Notes: generated by a model from the sequence alone, not told the origin. A stretch of 64,000 nt of DNA from Hexactinellida sp. DTS-2022 (GCA_028753945.1 JAPNXP010000014.1:3348001-3412000); one strand, 5' to 3'; shown: positions 44,214 through 56,843, counted from the stretch's first letter. Translations and numbers: made by a program.

Positions 44214-44978
44214 GATTTTGAGTAGAAGAAGCAATATTTATACCAAATCAGTGGCCTTAATGCCCTCTAATTTTCGGGACCTTGATCAAACAAGACTTTC
44301 TTCGGGGGGTCTAGGGAAAAAGTACCAATTTTTCGGGGAATCCCCCGAAAAACCCTTAGAGGGAACACTGGTCAGGTCCCGCCAATAACCACAAACTTGG
44401 TGTCTATTTTAAGGTTAATTCTGCTTTATATTTTTGCTTTATAATTTTTCATCAAGCATTTGTTTTATTATGTATAAGACAAGGATAATTTGTACTCATA
44501 TCTTGCTAATATACACACTACTTATACATTTTGTTCAAATTTTTCAACGCTTAAATAATTCACAACTTAGACAGTTTGTTTGTTTTTGGCAGTAATTCCT
44601 TATAGAGTAACATTGTGTAACTTGTATTATCTGCTACTTATGGGTTGGCCTAAAGATGCAATACTTTACCCCTTAGACATGTATTACAACCGGAGTTTCA
44701 AAAGCTTCGGAACTAAATTACAGTTATTGTGATGGATATCAAACTATTATATTAAGTTTGATCCTGAATCCATTGTCTATCTAGCAGTTCAATTAGAGCT
44801 GTGACTCGGGATAATTATAATCCTTTCATAGTATCCTATTTTGATTTTATCAGCAATATATGGCTTAAAGTTTGAAACATTAGTCAAGAGCTTATACGAA
44901 AATCTCTACTTCTTTAGGTTTTAGTCCCATTGCTATTATAGTTGATTTTTGGTATTAGTTGTGGAACTGTTCTCTTTC

Positions 44979-45295
44979 TTATACCCCCATTCCAGGATAG
45001 GACCGAGCGCTTTCGTGAGGGACGTGAGATATACAATGTTGAGAACCATACTTACTTATACATGCTATTGCCCCTGAACTGAAATGTCCTGTAAATACCA
45101 ATTCGACCATCCATTGCAACAGAACAAGAATAGTACAATTTCGGCAATTGACATTTTGATTGTTGTCATGCGAGACCAACACATATCTGATAAATCTATG
45201 AATTTTAAGTTATATTTCATCACCATCGACTTCATTATAAACATCAGCCAGAGCACCGATTCTTCTTCCATAAATTTATCACAATTTGTATCCAT
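44979..45295 (-). other. Unassigned minus-strand coding-like stretch
   Basis: Two overlapping open frames (76 and 67 codons) with MDTNCDKFMEEESVLW at the start and CNGWSNWYLQ later; a good donor-like AA|GTAAGTATG lies near 45060. It could be an exon of something transposon-derived, but no domain is recognisable and the two frames compete. Confidence 0.15.
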
Positions 45296-45596
45296 GTTAA
45301 TTTGAAGTTGGAGAAAGCCAAATTTTAGTCAAATGTGTCCATCTGTTCAAAGTGTTTGCTAACTATTATAGGTTTTCATTATTTCACAATTTGAAATCAT
45401 TACCATTATTTTAGTATGAGGCTTAATTGTAGCAGTAAAGTTCTCAATGTAATATGTGAATTGGTAATAGTGCATTGTCAACAGACAATATACTTGGATC
45501 AATTAAATTAAATTCTGCATTTCTATTAGTAGAATTTAACCACAGTGGGCAAAGCAGGGGAAATAGTGTAACTTTATAACATTGTTAGATCTATTA

Positions 45597-45781
45597 CAGT
45601 CGACTCCGCTTTATAGAGCCAACTCGGGACAAGGTTGTTTTGACCCGATTAAGCGGAGAAACCGATTAACCGAAAATATTGTAAGTCAAACTGTAATTCT
45701 GTCCTATAAATCCTGTGAAATTTTGACCCGATTAAGCGGAGAAACCGATTAACCGGTGGCACTATTAAGCGGAGTCGACTG
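45597..45781. mobile_element. 185-bp pogo-type MITE
   Basis: TA plus CAGTCGACTCCGCTTTATAG; right end CTATTAAGCGGAGTCGACTG plus TA. GACCCGATTAAGCGGAGAAA occurs twice inside. Close relative of 62813-62979. Confidence 0.9.
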
Positions 45782-46659
45782 TACTTATACTTTTTAAAAA
45801 AATTCAGCATAACCTAAAACCTCTAAAACTCAATTTTTAAAGGAATACAATGCAAGGGAAATGATTACTGTGAAAAGGAATGAGTAGTGTAATACTTATT
45901 TTCAAAACATAATTTTGTGTTTAGGAAAAACATTGAAATTGAATTCACCATAACTATACTATAGCGTATGCTAATCTGATGCGTAATCGCAGTTTTATCT
46001 TACTAGTGTTCATACCCAATATGATATCAGTTAAGATAAATTTGATTTGAGTTTTGAGTCTGAAGTTTCCAGATTATCAAGAGATATTTTCTAAAGATCG
46101 GACACTAATTAATTTTCACATTCAGTTCAAAAACTTTGGGTGGTCCATAATGGTCAGTTATTTCATTGATTCTAATTAGTCTAAATACTTATTGACTTGA
46201 TCTATCCCAAATAATCGACCCCCCAAGCCCCCCTCCCCCCCTCTACATATTTTTAAATTTACCATTATCCCCTCAGAAAATTCCTATAATATATATTTAA
46301 TTTCTCCACTATTTATCCAATTAATTTAGTTTTTTCATCCATTAACTGATACTGATAATGAATAACAAAGCAGTTTATGATATTTTAAAATCAAATCTCT
46401 CAATCAGCATACCAAGTTAGGAATTCATCCATGCTTTTGAATTTCAGTAAGATAATTTATGAGATCGGAAGAAATTTAGGCGCTAGCAATGTTCCATATT
46501 ATATGTACAACTATGCTACCTAATACTATCCTGGGTTTCCTAAGAGTAATTGCAGCTGCGATAGTTACACTCCGCATCCATCTACCCTCTTTAAATTCAA
46601 TGCAATATAGAATACCTGGGATAAGACTAACATTCCAATTATTTTTACCCAAGTTTAAG

Positions 46660-46925
46660 ATGTATTATCAATAATCATGGGTGATTAATATATGATTGTT
46701 ACAAAACCCAAAATATAATAAATCATGAATTTACGATTGATCGTCCCAAACTACTGTTATGAGATTACACTCAATATTTTTGCTGATGCCATTCGGTTTG
46801 CAGCTACCGATAACCTATATGCCAATAAAACTTCATTAGAGTCTATCTAGCATAGTTTTCCTATTTCCACTTACACCCCTGAAAATGCCCACTGTGTAAC
46901 TGTTTTAAATTCATTATGCCGCCCA
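46660..46925 (+). repeat. Long inverted arm, left (partner 49083-49320)
   Basis: Includes ATAATCATGGGTGA, TTTGCAGCTACCGATAACC, ACTTCATTAGAGTCTAT, AGCATAGTTTTCCTATTTCC and CCTGAAAATGCCCACTGTG. The same words occur in inverted order in 49083-49320. Similarity is high in the outer 130 bp and lower inward, so this is an old pair. Confidence 0.75.
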
Positions 46926-47444
46926 AGAAGTGCCGCCTGGGGTGGGCCGCCCCCTCAGTTCCCCCAACGGTACGCTTCTGCATTCCTTAAATATATTCAA
47001 CCCGTAAAATAATTTTTTCAATTCATTTTTCTGCCTCGACAATAATTTACAAATTATACATACACTAATTTATTACATGCATAATAATTAAAGGATTGGA
47101 TTGGGAACTGTCTAAACTCGTTGTACAATTGTATTTGTATCCATCCCTACAATTACTATATATTTATATACAACTCAAAAATTAATTTTTCCTTATTCGA
47201 AGACCGATTTTCAATGGTATTATGCAGATGTACCTTTAAAACTTTCAGAAATTTCATACACTGCCTGTCCAAAAGTTTTTGGAATGCACATTTTCTAATC
47301 TCTATCTTTGGATTATTTCGAAGCTACAAGTCTCTATACATGTACTATATAGTGTAGAACATTATTTTCTTATTGTATTCTATTTTATGTTTTCTCATCC
47401 TAGTAATTCATAATTTTTTAATTTGATCATTTTCGATGTAATTA

Positions 47445-47950
47445 CAGTCAGTTCTCTCTAATTGTCCACTTCTCTAATAGTCCACTTCTCTATTTGTCCA
47501 CCTGAATTTTGTTGTACTGTACTAACATAAACAGAATAATCAAGTTATACTCATTTCCTGGGTCTAATAACACTTTCTAAATGTGTAATTCACAACTAGT
47601 CCACTTATGTAATTGGTAACATTTCTTATCGTGTTTCTTTTAATTTAGAATATTGAATTTGCGAGAATGTTTCAATAGCATCGATAATAATCAGGTTATC
47701 GTCCACACGGGGACCCTAAACTACATTTGGACGGGTAGAAAGACGATGCATTAGTATGAAGCAACTTACTGTTCATACTCCTAATAGTCTACTATATAAC
47801 CTCAATCATATTTGCTCGTACTAATATGTAATACTATGTTCGTACTTTGTATGTGTTACCGTTGATGTACTGAAGGCTTAACTCTATAATAGTCCATGTT
47901 CTCTAATGGTCCACTTGTATCCTTTTGCCCAATGGTGGACTGTTTCAGAA
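47445..47950. mobile_element. pogo-type MITE, right end approximate
   Basis: TA plus CAGTCAGTTCTCTCTAATTG, then repeated TCTCTAATAGTCCACTT words; on the right, ATAGTCCATGTTCTCTAATG and a GGTGGACTG. The exact right tip is unclear. It lies between the long inverted arms. Confidence 0.5.
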
Positions 47951-47999
47951 AACATACTGTAGTTTATTTTATTTGACACTTCTAATAACGAGTTATCTA

Positions 48000-49080
48000 G
48001 GTTATCGACAAGGATTGTCTAAATTAATAGGACTGTTCAAATGGAGAAGTAGCAAATTGCTGTATTGATATATTCATCATTGTTATTCTATAACTAGAAT
48101 GTATTGTGCTATTCTAGCCATATTGAATTCTACTAGATAAAAGTAACTTCTATCCTTAATTTTTGCTTCACTAATTTTCAGTTTTTGACTAGCATGGAAA
48201 ATCTGTGAAAAGAATACTTAGTGATAATTATGTGGTTCCTCTGGAAACTTCGGAAGTAGTGTAGATACTTCTTGAATTGCGCTAAGTTTATGGGCACATT
48301 TGCTCTCCCAAATCCACTGTCTACTCGTGGATTGAACGATTTGTAGATAGTTGGTGTATGGTTGATCACTACAAACACCAGGGACGTCCTATTCCTCCGG
48401 ACACCACAGGATTATCGAACTGATCTACCTTACAATTGATATAGATAGGCATCTTACTATCATACAATTAGAGAAGATCCTGGGCATTCTAAACTAGCTC
48501 TAAACGTCTAACCGCTTCAATATCTCCTAAATTAATAATTGGAGTACGTTTGGGCCTCTTGTCTATATGGTTGATATGTTAATTTCGAAGCAATTTACAT
48601 CATCCCTATATAAAACCACGTGGAAACCACATTTCATTATTGAAGTAGTATATTATTAAAACCTTACGTTTGAGAAATTTGAGAAACGAGTTGTTACAGT
48701 TCGGATTTCCAAATTCAACCTTATTTAATTTTGTAGACCACTGTGCCACAAAAGGTGACTGAAATAAAGGCGTTTAGGAATTGTATGAATTTGTCCTATG
48801 AACAACTGTTTCGAATTTGTACTAAGGAAATTATATAAAGAAAATACAAATGTTGCCAAAGGAGAATGAAGAAAAATTACCTACAAATGAAATAAATGTA
48901 CTATAAATATTCAAGAGGGAATAAGAAATCCGATTTGACTATACTAGACAACATCATTAACTTTTGATAGTTACCTTCTAGCTTCTAGTTCTAATAAATG
49001 GTCGCAATAGTTTCGCAGAATCCTGCATAAACCAAATGATTGTATAATAGAGGAAAATCTAAGCATACATGACACTGATC
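48000..49080. other. No gene seen
   Basis: AT-rich interval between the inverted arms. No recognisable transposase is present between them, so if the arms belong to one element it is non-coding or has lost its gene. Confidence 0.4.
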
Positions 49081-49082
49081 CA

Positions 49083-49320
49083 CAGTGGGAATTTTCAGGG
49101 CTGAAGTGGAAATAGGAAAACTATGCTATATAGACTCTAATGAAGTATTATTGACATATAGGTTATCGGTAGCTGCAAACTGAATGGAATTATCAAAAAT
49201 GATGTACGTATTCACCTAAACGTAGTTCTAGACAATTTATGTTAATTCTATCATAAATTATACTTTAGGTTTGTTAACAAATTTTTTATTGTTCACCCAT
49301 GATTATTGATTATATTTCTT
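49083..49320 (-). repeat. Long inverted arm, right (partner 46660-46925)
   Basis: Starts CACAGTGGGAATTTTCAGGG and runs through GAAATAGGAAAACTATGCT, GGTTATCGGTAGCTGCAAA to TCACCCATGATTATTGATTA, the inverse of the left arm with scattered differences. Confidence 0.75.
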
Positions 49321-50537
49321 GAACAAGGTATAATTTTTTCAAAAATCCTAATATATATGGTTCAAAGTTATTAAGTAATCTACGTCGCGCCTTTTCGCGC
49401 ATTTAGAAACTATTTTATAAGAATATTACATCACCTAGGTTTTAGAGCTAGTAGAACCTAGTTTTGACAGTATTGTTGAGATCTCAGTATGTACAAAGTA
49501 AATTTCCACTAATTTGCCGACAGTTCAGCTCCCTGCTAAACTTTAATTCATCAAATTGACACCGAAATGTTTGATATTAGTCAGATTCTAATTCATTGTA
49601 GCCCCTAACTCACTGGATTCGAGTTAAGAAATTCTGAAGCTTCCTTGTTATGCATAAAAAATAATTTTAATTGAAGGAGTATAATTTGTACTTGAATCAC
49701 TTATCTTAATAAATTAATTAATAATAAAAGAAAATATCTGTGGGCAAAGTTTTGCGCATCTGGAATTTGGTTTATATTGAAGTTATATATGTATACTTTA
49801 TATTAAAAACACAAAAAAAACCGCATAAACCTGGACACGATATTTCCCATCATCTTGAAGGAGGGGGACTAAGCAAGAATTTATTGTCCGAATCGTATAT
49901 TTTCCGTTAGCCACATCACATAATCAATTTATACTGAGATGTTATTATGATATATAATATATATAATTAAATCATGTATATCAGAATATTCAAAAGAGAA
50001 GTAATTCTGAAGAACAGTGTTCTCAAAATATGCAATGAAGCATTAGTAACTTTCTATAACCGCAAAATAGAAATTCCAATTGTCAAAAATCTAATACTTT
50101 GAATAGTCATAACAACCAAAATTTTTCTTAGATCAGAATGAAATTATGCATTACTTGGTTATTTGATATTCTGAATTCACTGGTAAGCACGAATTCAAGT
50201 TTCAAGAGAATGATAATTTTATCCTATTTCCACCTAAATTCCCACTGTGTGATCTTGATCCATGTAATCTTCATTATTTTTAGAATACAAAATGTCATTA
50301 ATTACGGTTTCATTTCCAATAGTCAATGCCATTGCATCATGATATTTTAGCTAAGTACTAGTCTAATTAAGAAATTTTTATCTTACAATCTTTTTGTATT
50401 TATGTTGTTGTTGGTTCCTCTTGTAAGTTGCAATTCAATGTCATAATCGGAGATAATGTTATTCAAACTATTAATTAATCTCCATATATTAAGATGAAGT
50501 GCCATGATATAAGACTTTAATCTTTTGTGGTTACACT
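49321..50537. other. No gene seen
   Basis: AT-rich. A TATATAATATATATAATTA stretch lies near 49950. CCTATTTCCACCTAAATTCCCACTGTG at 50221-50247 resembles the tips of the arms at 46900 and 49083, and may be a solo end of the same repeat. Confidence 0.4.
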
Positions 50538-51005
50538 CAGGGTTGGGGAAGATTACAATTACAGTCGTAGTCGATTGTAATCGATTACACATTTCGCTGT
50601 AATCATAATCGTAATCGTAATCAGGTGATTCTATTAGAGTCTAATTGTATCGTAATCGTAATCATGCTATTTTATTTGCGTATTTATCTTAGGAATTAAG
50701 TGTATATTATCAATTCGTAGGATTGCACCTGTGAAAGTGCTTTTATTCAATAACAGTCACATTGAATATGAATTCCATCATGAGATATACAGTAATAGTT
50801 AGTTTATTGAAATTGACACTTTTCCTTGTTGTTAGTACTTTTAGATTCGATTTATCAGACTTAGCCAGACCGCATTTTAGTATACATTTCTGGGGGGGGT
50901 CGCTTAAAAATTATAGATTGTATTCGTATTCATAATCATAATCGTTTAAAAATATAGATCGTAATCGTAATCGTAATCATCTGAAAGTAATCGTCCCCAA
51001 CCCTG
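50538..51005. mobile_element. 468-bp hAT-like MITE with GTAATC repeats
   Basis: CAGGGTTGGGGAAGATTAC at the left and GTAATCGTCCCCAACCCTG at the right. The flanks GTTACACT (50530-50537) and GTTCGACT (51006-51013) agree at 6 of 8 positions. Subterminal (GTAATC)n tracts occur on both sides (about 50605-50660 and 50955-50980). Confidence 0.85.
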
Positions 51006-51208
51006 GTTCGACTCTTCCCCATTATTAGTGACTTTTTCATAATACTAAAACACTGATATGTTACTTTTCCTACTTAACCATGTCTTATTGAAATATATTA
51101 TAAATGGTTTCACCAAATGTTTTTCAGAATCACTTAATTCAATGAATTGTCATTCCAATAACATATAGACCAGATATATCTCTTCTTCTGATTGCCAAGG
51201 GAATGCCA

Positions 51209-51583
51209 TTAGTAGTCAGATCCATTTTCGAAAATGTTGATTATATTTCTTATATAATAACCCAAGGTCCCGTTATTCAACTTTTTATAAAGCGCTTTTG
51301 TATAGTGAACCAGCACCAAATGATCGTTGCTGAAGGAAATTTCTTTCAAAGAATTTCTCGGATCCAATTCAAAGTCCCCAATCGCAAATACTCTAATTAA
51401 TTTTGTTATAAATTCGCATAATTGAAAAAATATCAACTGAATATATCTGGTAATAAAAATATGTAGTGCTAGAAGGGTGGGACCAAAGTTAAAATCGATG
51501 AATGTTTGAGAAAGATTCTGGGAACAACTCTGAACGTATCCATCAAACTGAATAAGTCTAGAATCATGTAGTTGGGTTTTCAT
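51209..51583 (-). other. Unassigned 124-codon open frame
   Basis: One of the longest uninterrupted frames outside known transposons here. The product has a hydrophobic middle (LLALHIFITRYIQLIFFQLC) and a polar C-terminal third with DFELDPRNSLKEISF and HYTKALYKKL. The composition is protein-like, but there is no domain I recognise and no splice partner. It could be a chance frame in low-complexity DNA. Confidence 0.2.
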
Positions 51584-51589
51584 ATTAAC

Positions 51590-52800
51590 CGATCCAAAGA
51601 TTAACCCTAATCTTCATCTTCAATAACTGTTTTCAATTATCTAGCAAAATACCCCGATTCAAGTAACAGTAGCCCAAATCTTTGTGCAGATGATGATATT
51701 TTGGTTGTATTTTCCTCTTAAATTACTAATTTCCATTTCCCTAAAGGTCACAGATGATGCAACAATATAATCTCTACAGGATTCATTAAATAATTATTTA
51801 GTTTAGTCTTTATTATGAGACTACTTATTTTGTCTTTATTATTAGACTCAATAGAGTGATTTTGCTGAAGCGCGACTTCGAAGAGATCTGTGATTTTGTC
51901 TATCCTGCCAAAAGATTGACTGTCATGTGTTCTAAATAATGCACATCCTCGAAAAGTTGAAATTTTCGATTCTCGAACTTTATCATAACGGAGTCCTTGA
52001 CACCAGTAATTTTCAATTTTACCTTCAACAATAGTATATTCCTTTTAAAAATGTAGTAAAGATGGTTCAAAATACATTATATTACTAGATATGCGCAGCT
52101 TTTATATGCAAGAACAAATTAAAAGGTAACTTTAAATAATTTTCCTAATGAAGCTAAAGCTTCTAACAAGAAACAATTAACAATATTATTACACTACAAT
52201 CGAATTGTATGCAGAAATAAATCTGAAGTGGTCGTAGGACAAATTCCGGACACGCTATTTTATTGGCCCTCTCAAGTCATTGCATAAATTGATATAAATA
52301 GGTTTTTAACTGTATATAATTATATCTACGTATATAGTTTGAAATCAACGTAAATATAATTTTTGCTGGAATTTGATTTTCTATTGCTTTTTCTTCAAAT
52401 AGCAATTTTTACAACAACCATAGGAGTTTAAATTTCATATACATTTTTATTGAGTTGGAATTGACAGACATTTTTAATTCAGTAAGCTTACATTTGTAGT
52501 CAGGGTATGCCCCTAATTTAATTTATTGACCTCACTTGTTTTGAAAATTAGATATTTTTTCAATTTCCGCTTTAAGTTTTTATGTTTATTCTTTACTGAG
52601 TATTATTCAGTATTATTTACTTGTATCATTAGTGGTACTTTAGAAATATACTATTGCATTTATTTGAAATCATCCGTTTAGCTCATTGATTTAGAGTATA
52701 ATACGTACAAATAGATAGAGTTAGTACGTATTATACGCATACGCATTTTATTCAACCTTGAGTAATTTGAAAGATAATCTCATGTCTGTTTTCATTTCCA
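51590..52800. other. No gene seen
   Basis: AT-rich, with no paired repeat ends or convincing frames. Confidence 0.45.
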
Positions 52801-52810
52801 ACTATTTATT

Positions 52811-53090
52811 GAGCGCAGGGGGCCGAAAATGGGGTGGAAGGGTGGGTGTGGACCCACCCTAAAATTATTTAGGGAGGGTTTACCCCACGGCCCACCCTGT
52901 TAGTGCTCAATATTCTAAATATTTTTAATCAATTACCCGAAGTAATTTCTGTTATCTCAAGATAAAATTTTCTTTTATATTTGTTTACATTTAGTCACCA
53001 AATTGTTTCTATTCATATGACAATCAGAATCTATACAAATATTATATGTACTCTATAACACCTCTGAACTTTCTAATTAGTGATTATATA
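52811..53090. repeat. GGGTGGG repeat, copy 2 (hAT-like left end)
   Basis: CAGGGGGCCGAAAATGGGGTGG (from 52816), GGTGTGGACCCACCC, TTTAGGGAGGGTTT, TGCTCAATATTC, and AACACCTCTGAACTTTCTAATTAGTG match 39660-39900 and the start of 63845-64000 in order. CAGGGG suggests the left end of a hAT; no transposase follows. Confidence 0.6.
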
Positions 53091-53479
53091 ATATTTCTTT
53101 GTTATTATTTACTAGATATTAGTATTATTGAACAAGTTCAAATTGTATTTTAACTCAACTAACTAATTTGAATAATTTGATAAAAGCTAGCTTGTTTGAG
53201 ATGAAAAGGCTGAATACTTATGGGAAAACCAACCAAAAAGAATTATTACTCAAAATGCAAATGAAGAATGTCTTCGCTTCAGAGTAATAACCAACAGACT
53301 CTTTGCATATCTTCCTTAACACCATTAGCAGATAGTCTGGGTACTTATCAAGAAGCCTCGGCTCTCGATGTTACTTCCTTTTCATAATTGCCTAATATTG
53401 AATTACCTGAAGATTCGCATCTACCAATTGATGGTAAAATCTTGAACAAAACACCTGCAAATTATTCAATTAAGTTCCT

Positions 53480-55167
53480 TTGCTTCAGTATATTTCGAAT
53501 GATAAGGGTCAACCCTTTGGCGGTTGTAAAATATGTATGTGGGCCATGAAGGAAGATAAACCACTACATAATAGTAGGATTAACAAGACAGTGATCGAAT
53601 CTACTTTCTGTATAGTAAAGTTTGTTGGTTGGAAGAATGCTTATGTTGCAGTGTATATGCACTTTTGGTGTACATGCATGTACATCAGCTTCTTGGTGTA
53701 CATGCATGTACACGGGTGTATATGCACTTTATGAACTATATTGGCTACAAGTGTATATACACCAGTGTACACGCACTTTTGCTTATTTTTTATGTCAATG
53801 GGTGCTTATGAATTTTAATTAAGTACTTATTGTGAATTCCTGTGTATCTATCTAGCTACTATTCAGTCGAAACAAGTTTTGTAATCCCCAGTTTATCGTA
53901 ACTAATCGTTTTCTATTTATTCTAAATGTGTAAGAAATTCCAATTTGTTTTATCTTCAATCTGTTTATTCTAACTTTAGGATTTTTCTTACTTTATTTCC
54001 ATGAAATGAATTGTTTAGAATAAACCGATTTCGATTGTATAACATTTGATTCTAATTGATAAGATACATTTATAATCATGCAATGCATTTCAATAATCAC
54101 AAATTCTTTGAAGTTAATTCTAATTATATTCCCAGCAATGCATCCTACAATTGCATGTGTGAAAGTCTAATCGATTGCAATTTTATCAAAGTAATTCACG
54201 CGCGCCGTATGTCATAATCATGACATACATATGTTTAATACTAGCTATATTACATCGAGGGAATATATGTACAATTTCAGAATCAATGTTATATCATAAC
54301 TTAGATACACAGGAATTCACAATATACCAGTTTAAATTCATAAGCACCCATTGACATTAAAAATGGATAAAAGTGCGTATACACTGGTGTATACACACTT
54401 GTAGCCAATATAGTTCATAAAGTGCATTTACACCGGTGCACATGCATGTACACCAACTTATCAGTGTACATGCATGTGCACTAGTGTACATGCATGTACA
54501 CCAAAAGTGCATATACACTGCAACACTTACACTAAACTTCCTCGTCATGAGCGTTCAGAGATCCATCTCCTTGCCCAAAATGCTTGGAATTGTATGGAAA
54601 GTAATCCCTCTATAAAAGCTAAATTGGGCTCGCAATATAAGAACCAATTAGTCCAGAATACTGCGACATATAGGGAGGTCATCAGGAACCTAAGATGGCT
54701 AGTAACTCAAGGCCTCGCAATAAGTGGCAATACAGATGAATCGTCAAATTTTCACAGCCTACTGCACTGTACTTAAAATGTCGTCTGCAAATTTCAAGCC
54801 ACTTAAATATTGGATGAGCGGAGTAACTAATCCTTCCCGTAGGTTTTTGGGCCATGAGGTGGAGAATGAGTTAATTTCGAAATTGTGGGAGACATAATCG
54901 TCACCACGATAGTAGAGAATATTCAAAAGTGCCATTTCTTTGGGATAATGATTGACGAGACTGCAGACAAGAGCAACATTGAACAAGCATGCCTTTCAAT
55001 CAGACATGTCAATCCTGAAACTTATGAAATATATGGAGACTTTGTGGATATATCTGCAGTTCACAGTACCGCGGGTGATGCACTCTTTGACAACTTAAAT
55101 ACTACATTGAGTCGCCTCTCTCTTCGTATTGAAGACTGTAGAGGCCAAGGATATGATGGTGCATGCA
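53480..55167 (+). pseudogene. hAT transposase remnant (ZMYM1-like), split by an insertion
   Basis: A cysteine-bearing segment (GGCKICMWAMKEDK, 53517-53560) and FVGWKNAY form the start of a TTF-type finger region. An 882-bp element (53644-54525) interrupts the codon run after GWKNAY; the reading resumes in register with TKLPRHERSEIHLLAQNAW (GFxNWK...HExSxxH in this clade). Next come YREVIRNLRWLVTQGLAI, FKPLKYWMSG, VENIQKCHFFGIMIDETADK (first catalytic Asp region), VNPETYEIYGDFVDIS and LRIEDCRGQGYDGAC, where similarity stops at about 55167. The dimerisation domain is absent. One frame change lies near 54775 and another near 54893. Truncated and inactive. Confidence 0.75.
53644..54525. mobile_element. 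882-bp element with about 200-bp inverted arms and CTTA duplication
   Basis: Begins TGTTGCAGTGTATATGCAC and ends in the inverse. Arms run to about 53857 and from about 54310 and contain repeated, self-complementary GTGTACATGCATGTACAC words. CTTA flanks both sides (53640-53643, 54526-54529). TGT...ACA tips with a 4-bp duplication fit Ginger-type elements, but there is no coding evidence. Open frames in the arms are made of the repeat. Confidence 0.85.
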
Positions 55168-55451
55168 GGATTTAAGAAATTTCTCCTGGAAACGGTTGTC
55201 ATATTCCCTTTATAATTTATGCCGAGTATCAGAACATAATATGCATTTCCCGACGATTTTCTTATAACCGGTATCCACTTTATGATATTTTCTGCGGCTG
55301 ATTCTGAATTAATACTAGTGTCTTCATCTAATACATGTCTGCTTATCGTTAGTTTGACTGTATAAAGCCAAGGTAGGGAATCTATACTAATTTCATTGAA
55401 TTTGGAGATCCATTTTGATAAATCGATCCATAATCCACAGTTTTGCTGCAT
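55095..55451 (-). other. Unassigned 118-codon open frame downstream of the hAT remnant
   Basis: The minus frame runs from MQQNCGLWIDLSKWISKF through SLPWLYTVKLTISRHVLD and ENIIKWIPVIRKSSG, and its last third overlaps the truncated hAT gene on the other strand. The part from 55451 to about 55180 looks protein-like and lies exactly where the hAT homology ends, so it may be a fragment of another inverted gene. No family recognised. Confidence 0.2.
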
Positions 55452-56231
55452 ACTTTAATTGACTGATAAGTTCTCAACATTTGGAATGTCCTGGATCAAG
55501 CCCATTCGTTAATATCAGTTGATTGAATAACTATACCCCCTTGGGATGTATTTATTCAAGCGTGACCTTCGTTATATAAGGCCTTACTACTACTCCGAAC
55601 CATGGATTACTTAAAGGCCATTGATAAATAGGTGACTTATCTTTATCTCAATAGCTAGTAATGACAGACCTGAGAAATACATTATAATTATATAGGAAGT
55701 TAGGGACATGATATCAAGGCATACATAACACCTTTTAGAATTGTGATATATCACCATTTGATTACGTAATCGCTATTTTTCGTGGGAATTATCGTGTTTT
55801 TATAGCCTGCTTTTAACATAGTTAAACGCGTTATAAATATTCAAAATTGGAACATGAGGATGTCCATAACTAGTTGAATGAAATATATCAAATTATAAAT
55901 GGAATGTTGACACATTCTTCGGTTGCCAGGGAAATGTATATTTCCTAAAATGAGCCATAACTCAAAAACTATCGATTTTATGTAAATATTTGTGATAATG
56001 AGATTATTAGTACTTAATTCTTTATATTGCAATACACTCTTTATCTCAAAGATTATTGAAATTAAGCCTAGATGTATTATCAATGAATAGGAAGTTACCA
56101 ATTGCGGATAGATCAGTACTAGCATAGTTTACATAAAAGAGATAGTTTTTGAGTTATGGATCATATTAATAATTATGCATTTCCCTGGGAACCGATGAAT
56201 GTGTCAACATTCCATTTATAATTTCGATATA

Positions 56232-56545
56232 CAGTACATATTGGATATAGTGATAATGGTGGGGACATTTGATTTGTGGCCAAATTATCACTATATCCAA
56301 TATATCACTATACCCATTATATCACTAAATCCACTGTATCACCGCATCTAATATATGACTGTATACATTGTCCATACTTATATTCTGAAAAGAACAATCA
56401 AATTCCTTATCAAATTCAAGTGGTAACGATATATATACTGTAAAATATGAAATTATGGATCCAAGGAAGGTCTAAAATCCAATATTCTTGTGTAATCTGT
56501 ACACAAATTATCACTATATCCAATAATGATATCACTATAACCGGG
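56232..56545. mobile_element. MITE with GGATATAGTGATA ends, nested in the P element
   Basis: CAGTACATATTGGATATAGTG on the left; ATCACTATATCCAATAATG on the right. Internal TATCACTATA(T/C)CCA words repeat. Its reverse complement resembles 10232-10590. The adjoining CGGGAACTTCGTAATACAGG (56545-56570) occurs inverted at 60185-60213, so fragments of the same insert may lie at both sides of the P gene. Confidence 0.6.
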
Positions 56546-56843
56546 AACTTCGTAATACAGGACTTACAACTGGCTATAATTAGCTATGATTATGGATTAC
56601 AAGTATATAGTAGTATTTATGCAACCACAACATGTAATGAAAGAAACTCAATTTTAAATAACCACAATTAATAAATATACTTTGATGTATAAATACTCCA
56701 ATTAATTTTATTTAGTTCAAGATTTGATTATTCTATAGTTGTATATCGCTTTCGTACTATTTATGCTCATGATTTTTATATTATTCCTGACCTAATGCTA
56801 ATTTCATTTTACTCACTGGATATACTACTTAGCTTAATTCACG

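Larger units (their letters stand above)
42872..44370. mobile_element. Non-autonomous hAT, 1.5 kb, CAGTGTTCCCTCTAA ends
   Basis: CAGTGTTCCCTCTAATTTTC at 42872 and TTAGAGGGAACACTG ending at 44370. The flanks GTCATGCC (42864-42871) and GTCAGGTC (44371-44378) agree at 6 of 8 positions, a worn duplication. Near both ends are CGGGGGG words. There is no transposase; the interior is filled with other repeats, including 43777-44213. CAGTGTTCCCTCTAA ends are widespread among animal hATs. Confidence 0.8.

Noticed and set aside
53622-54548. Overlapping frames rich in YMHFWCTCM-type sequence
   Set aside because: They translate the GTGTACATGCATGTACAC repeats of the 882-bp element in several frames; not a gene.
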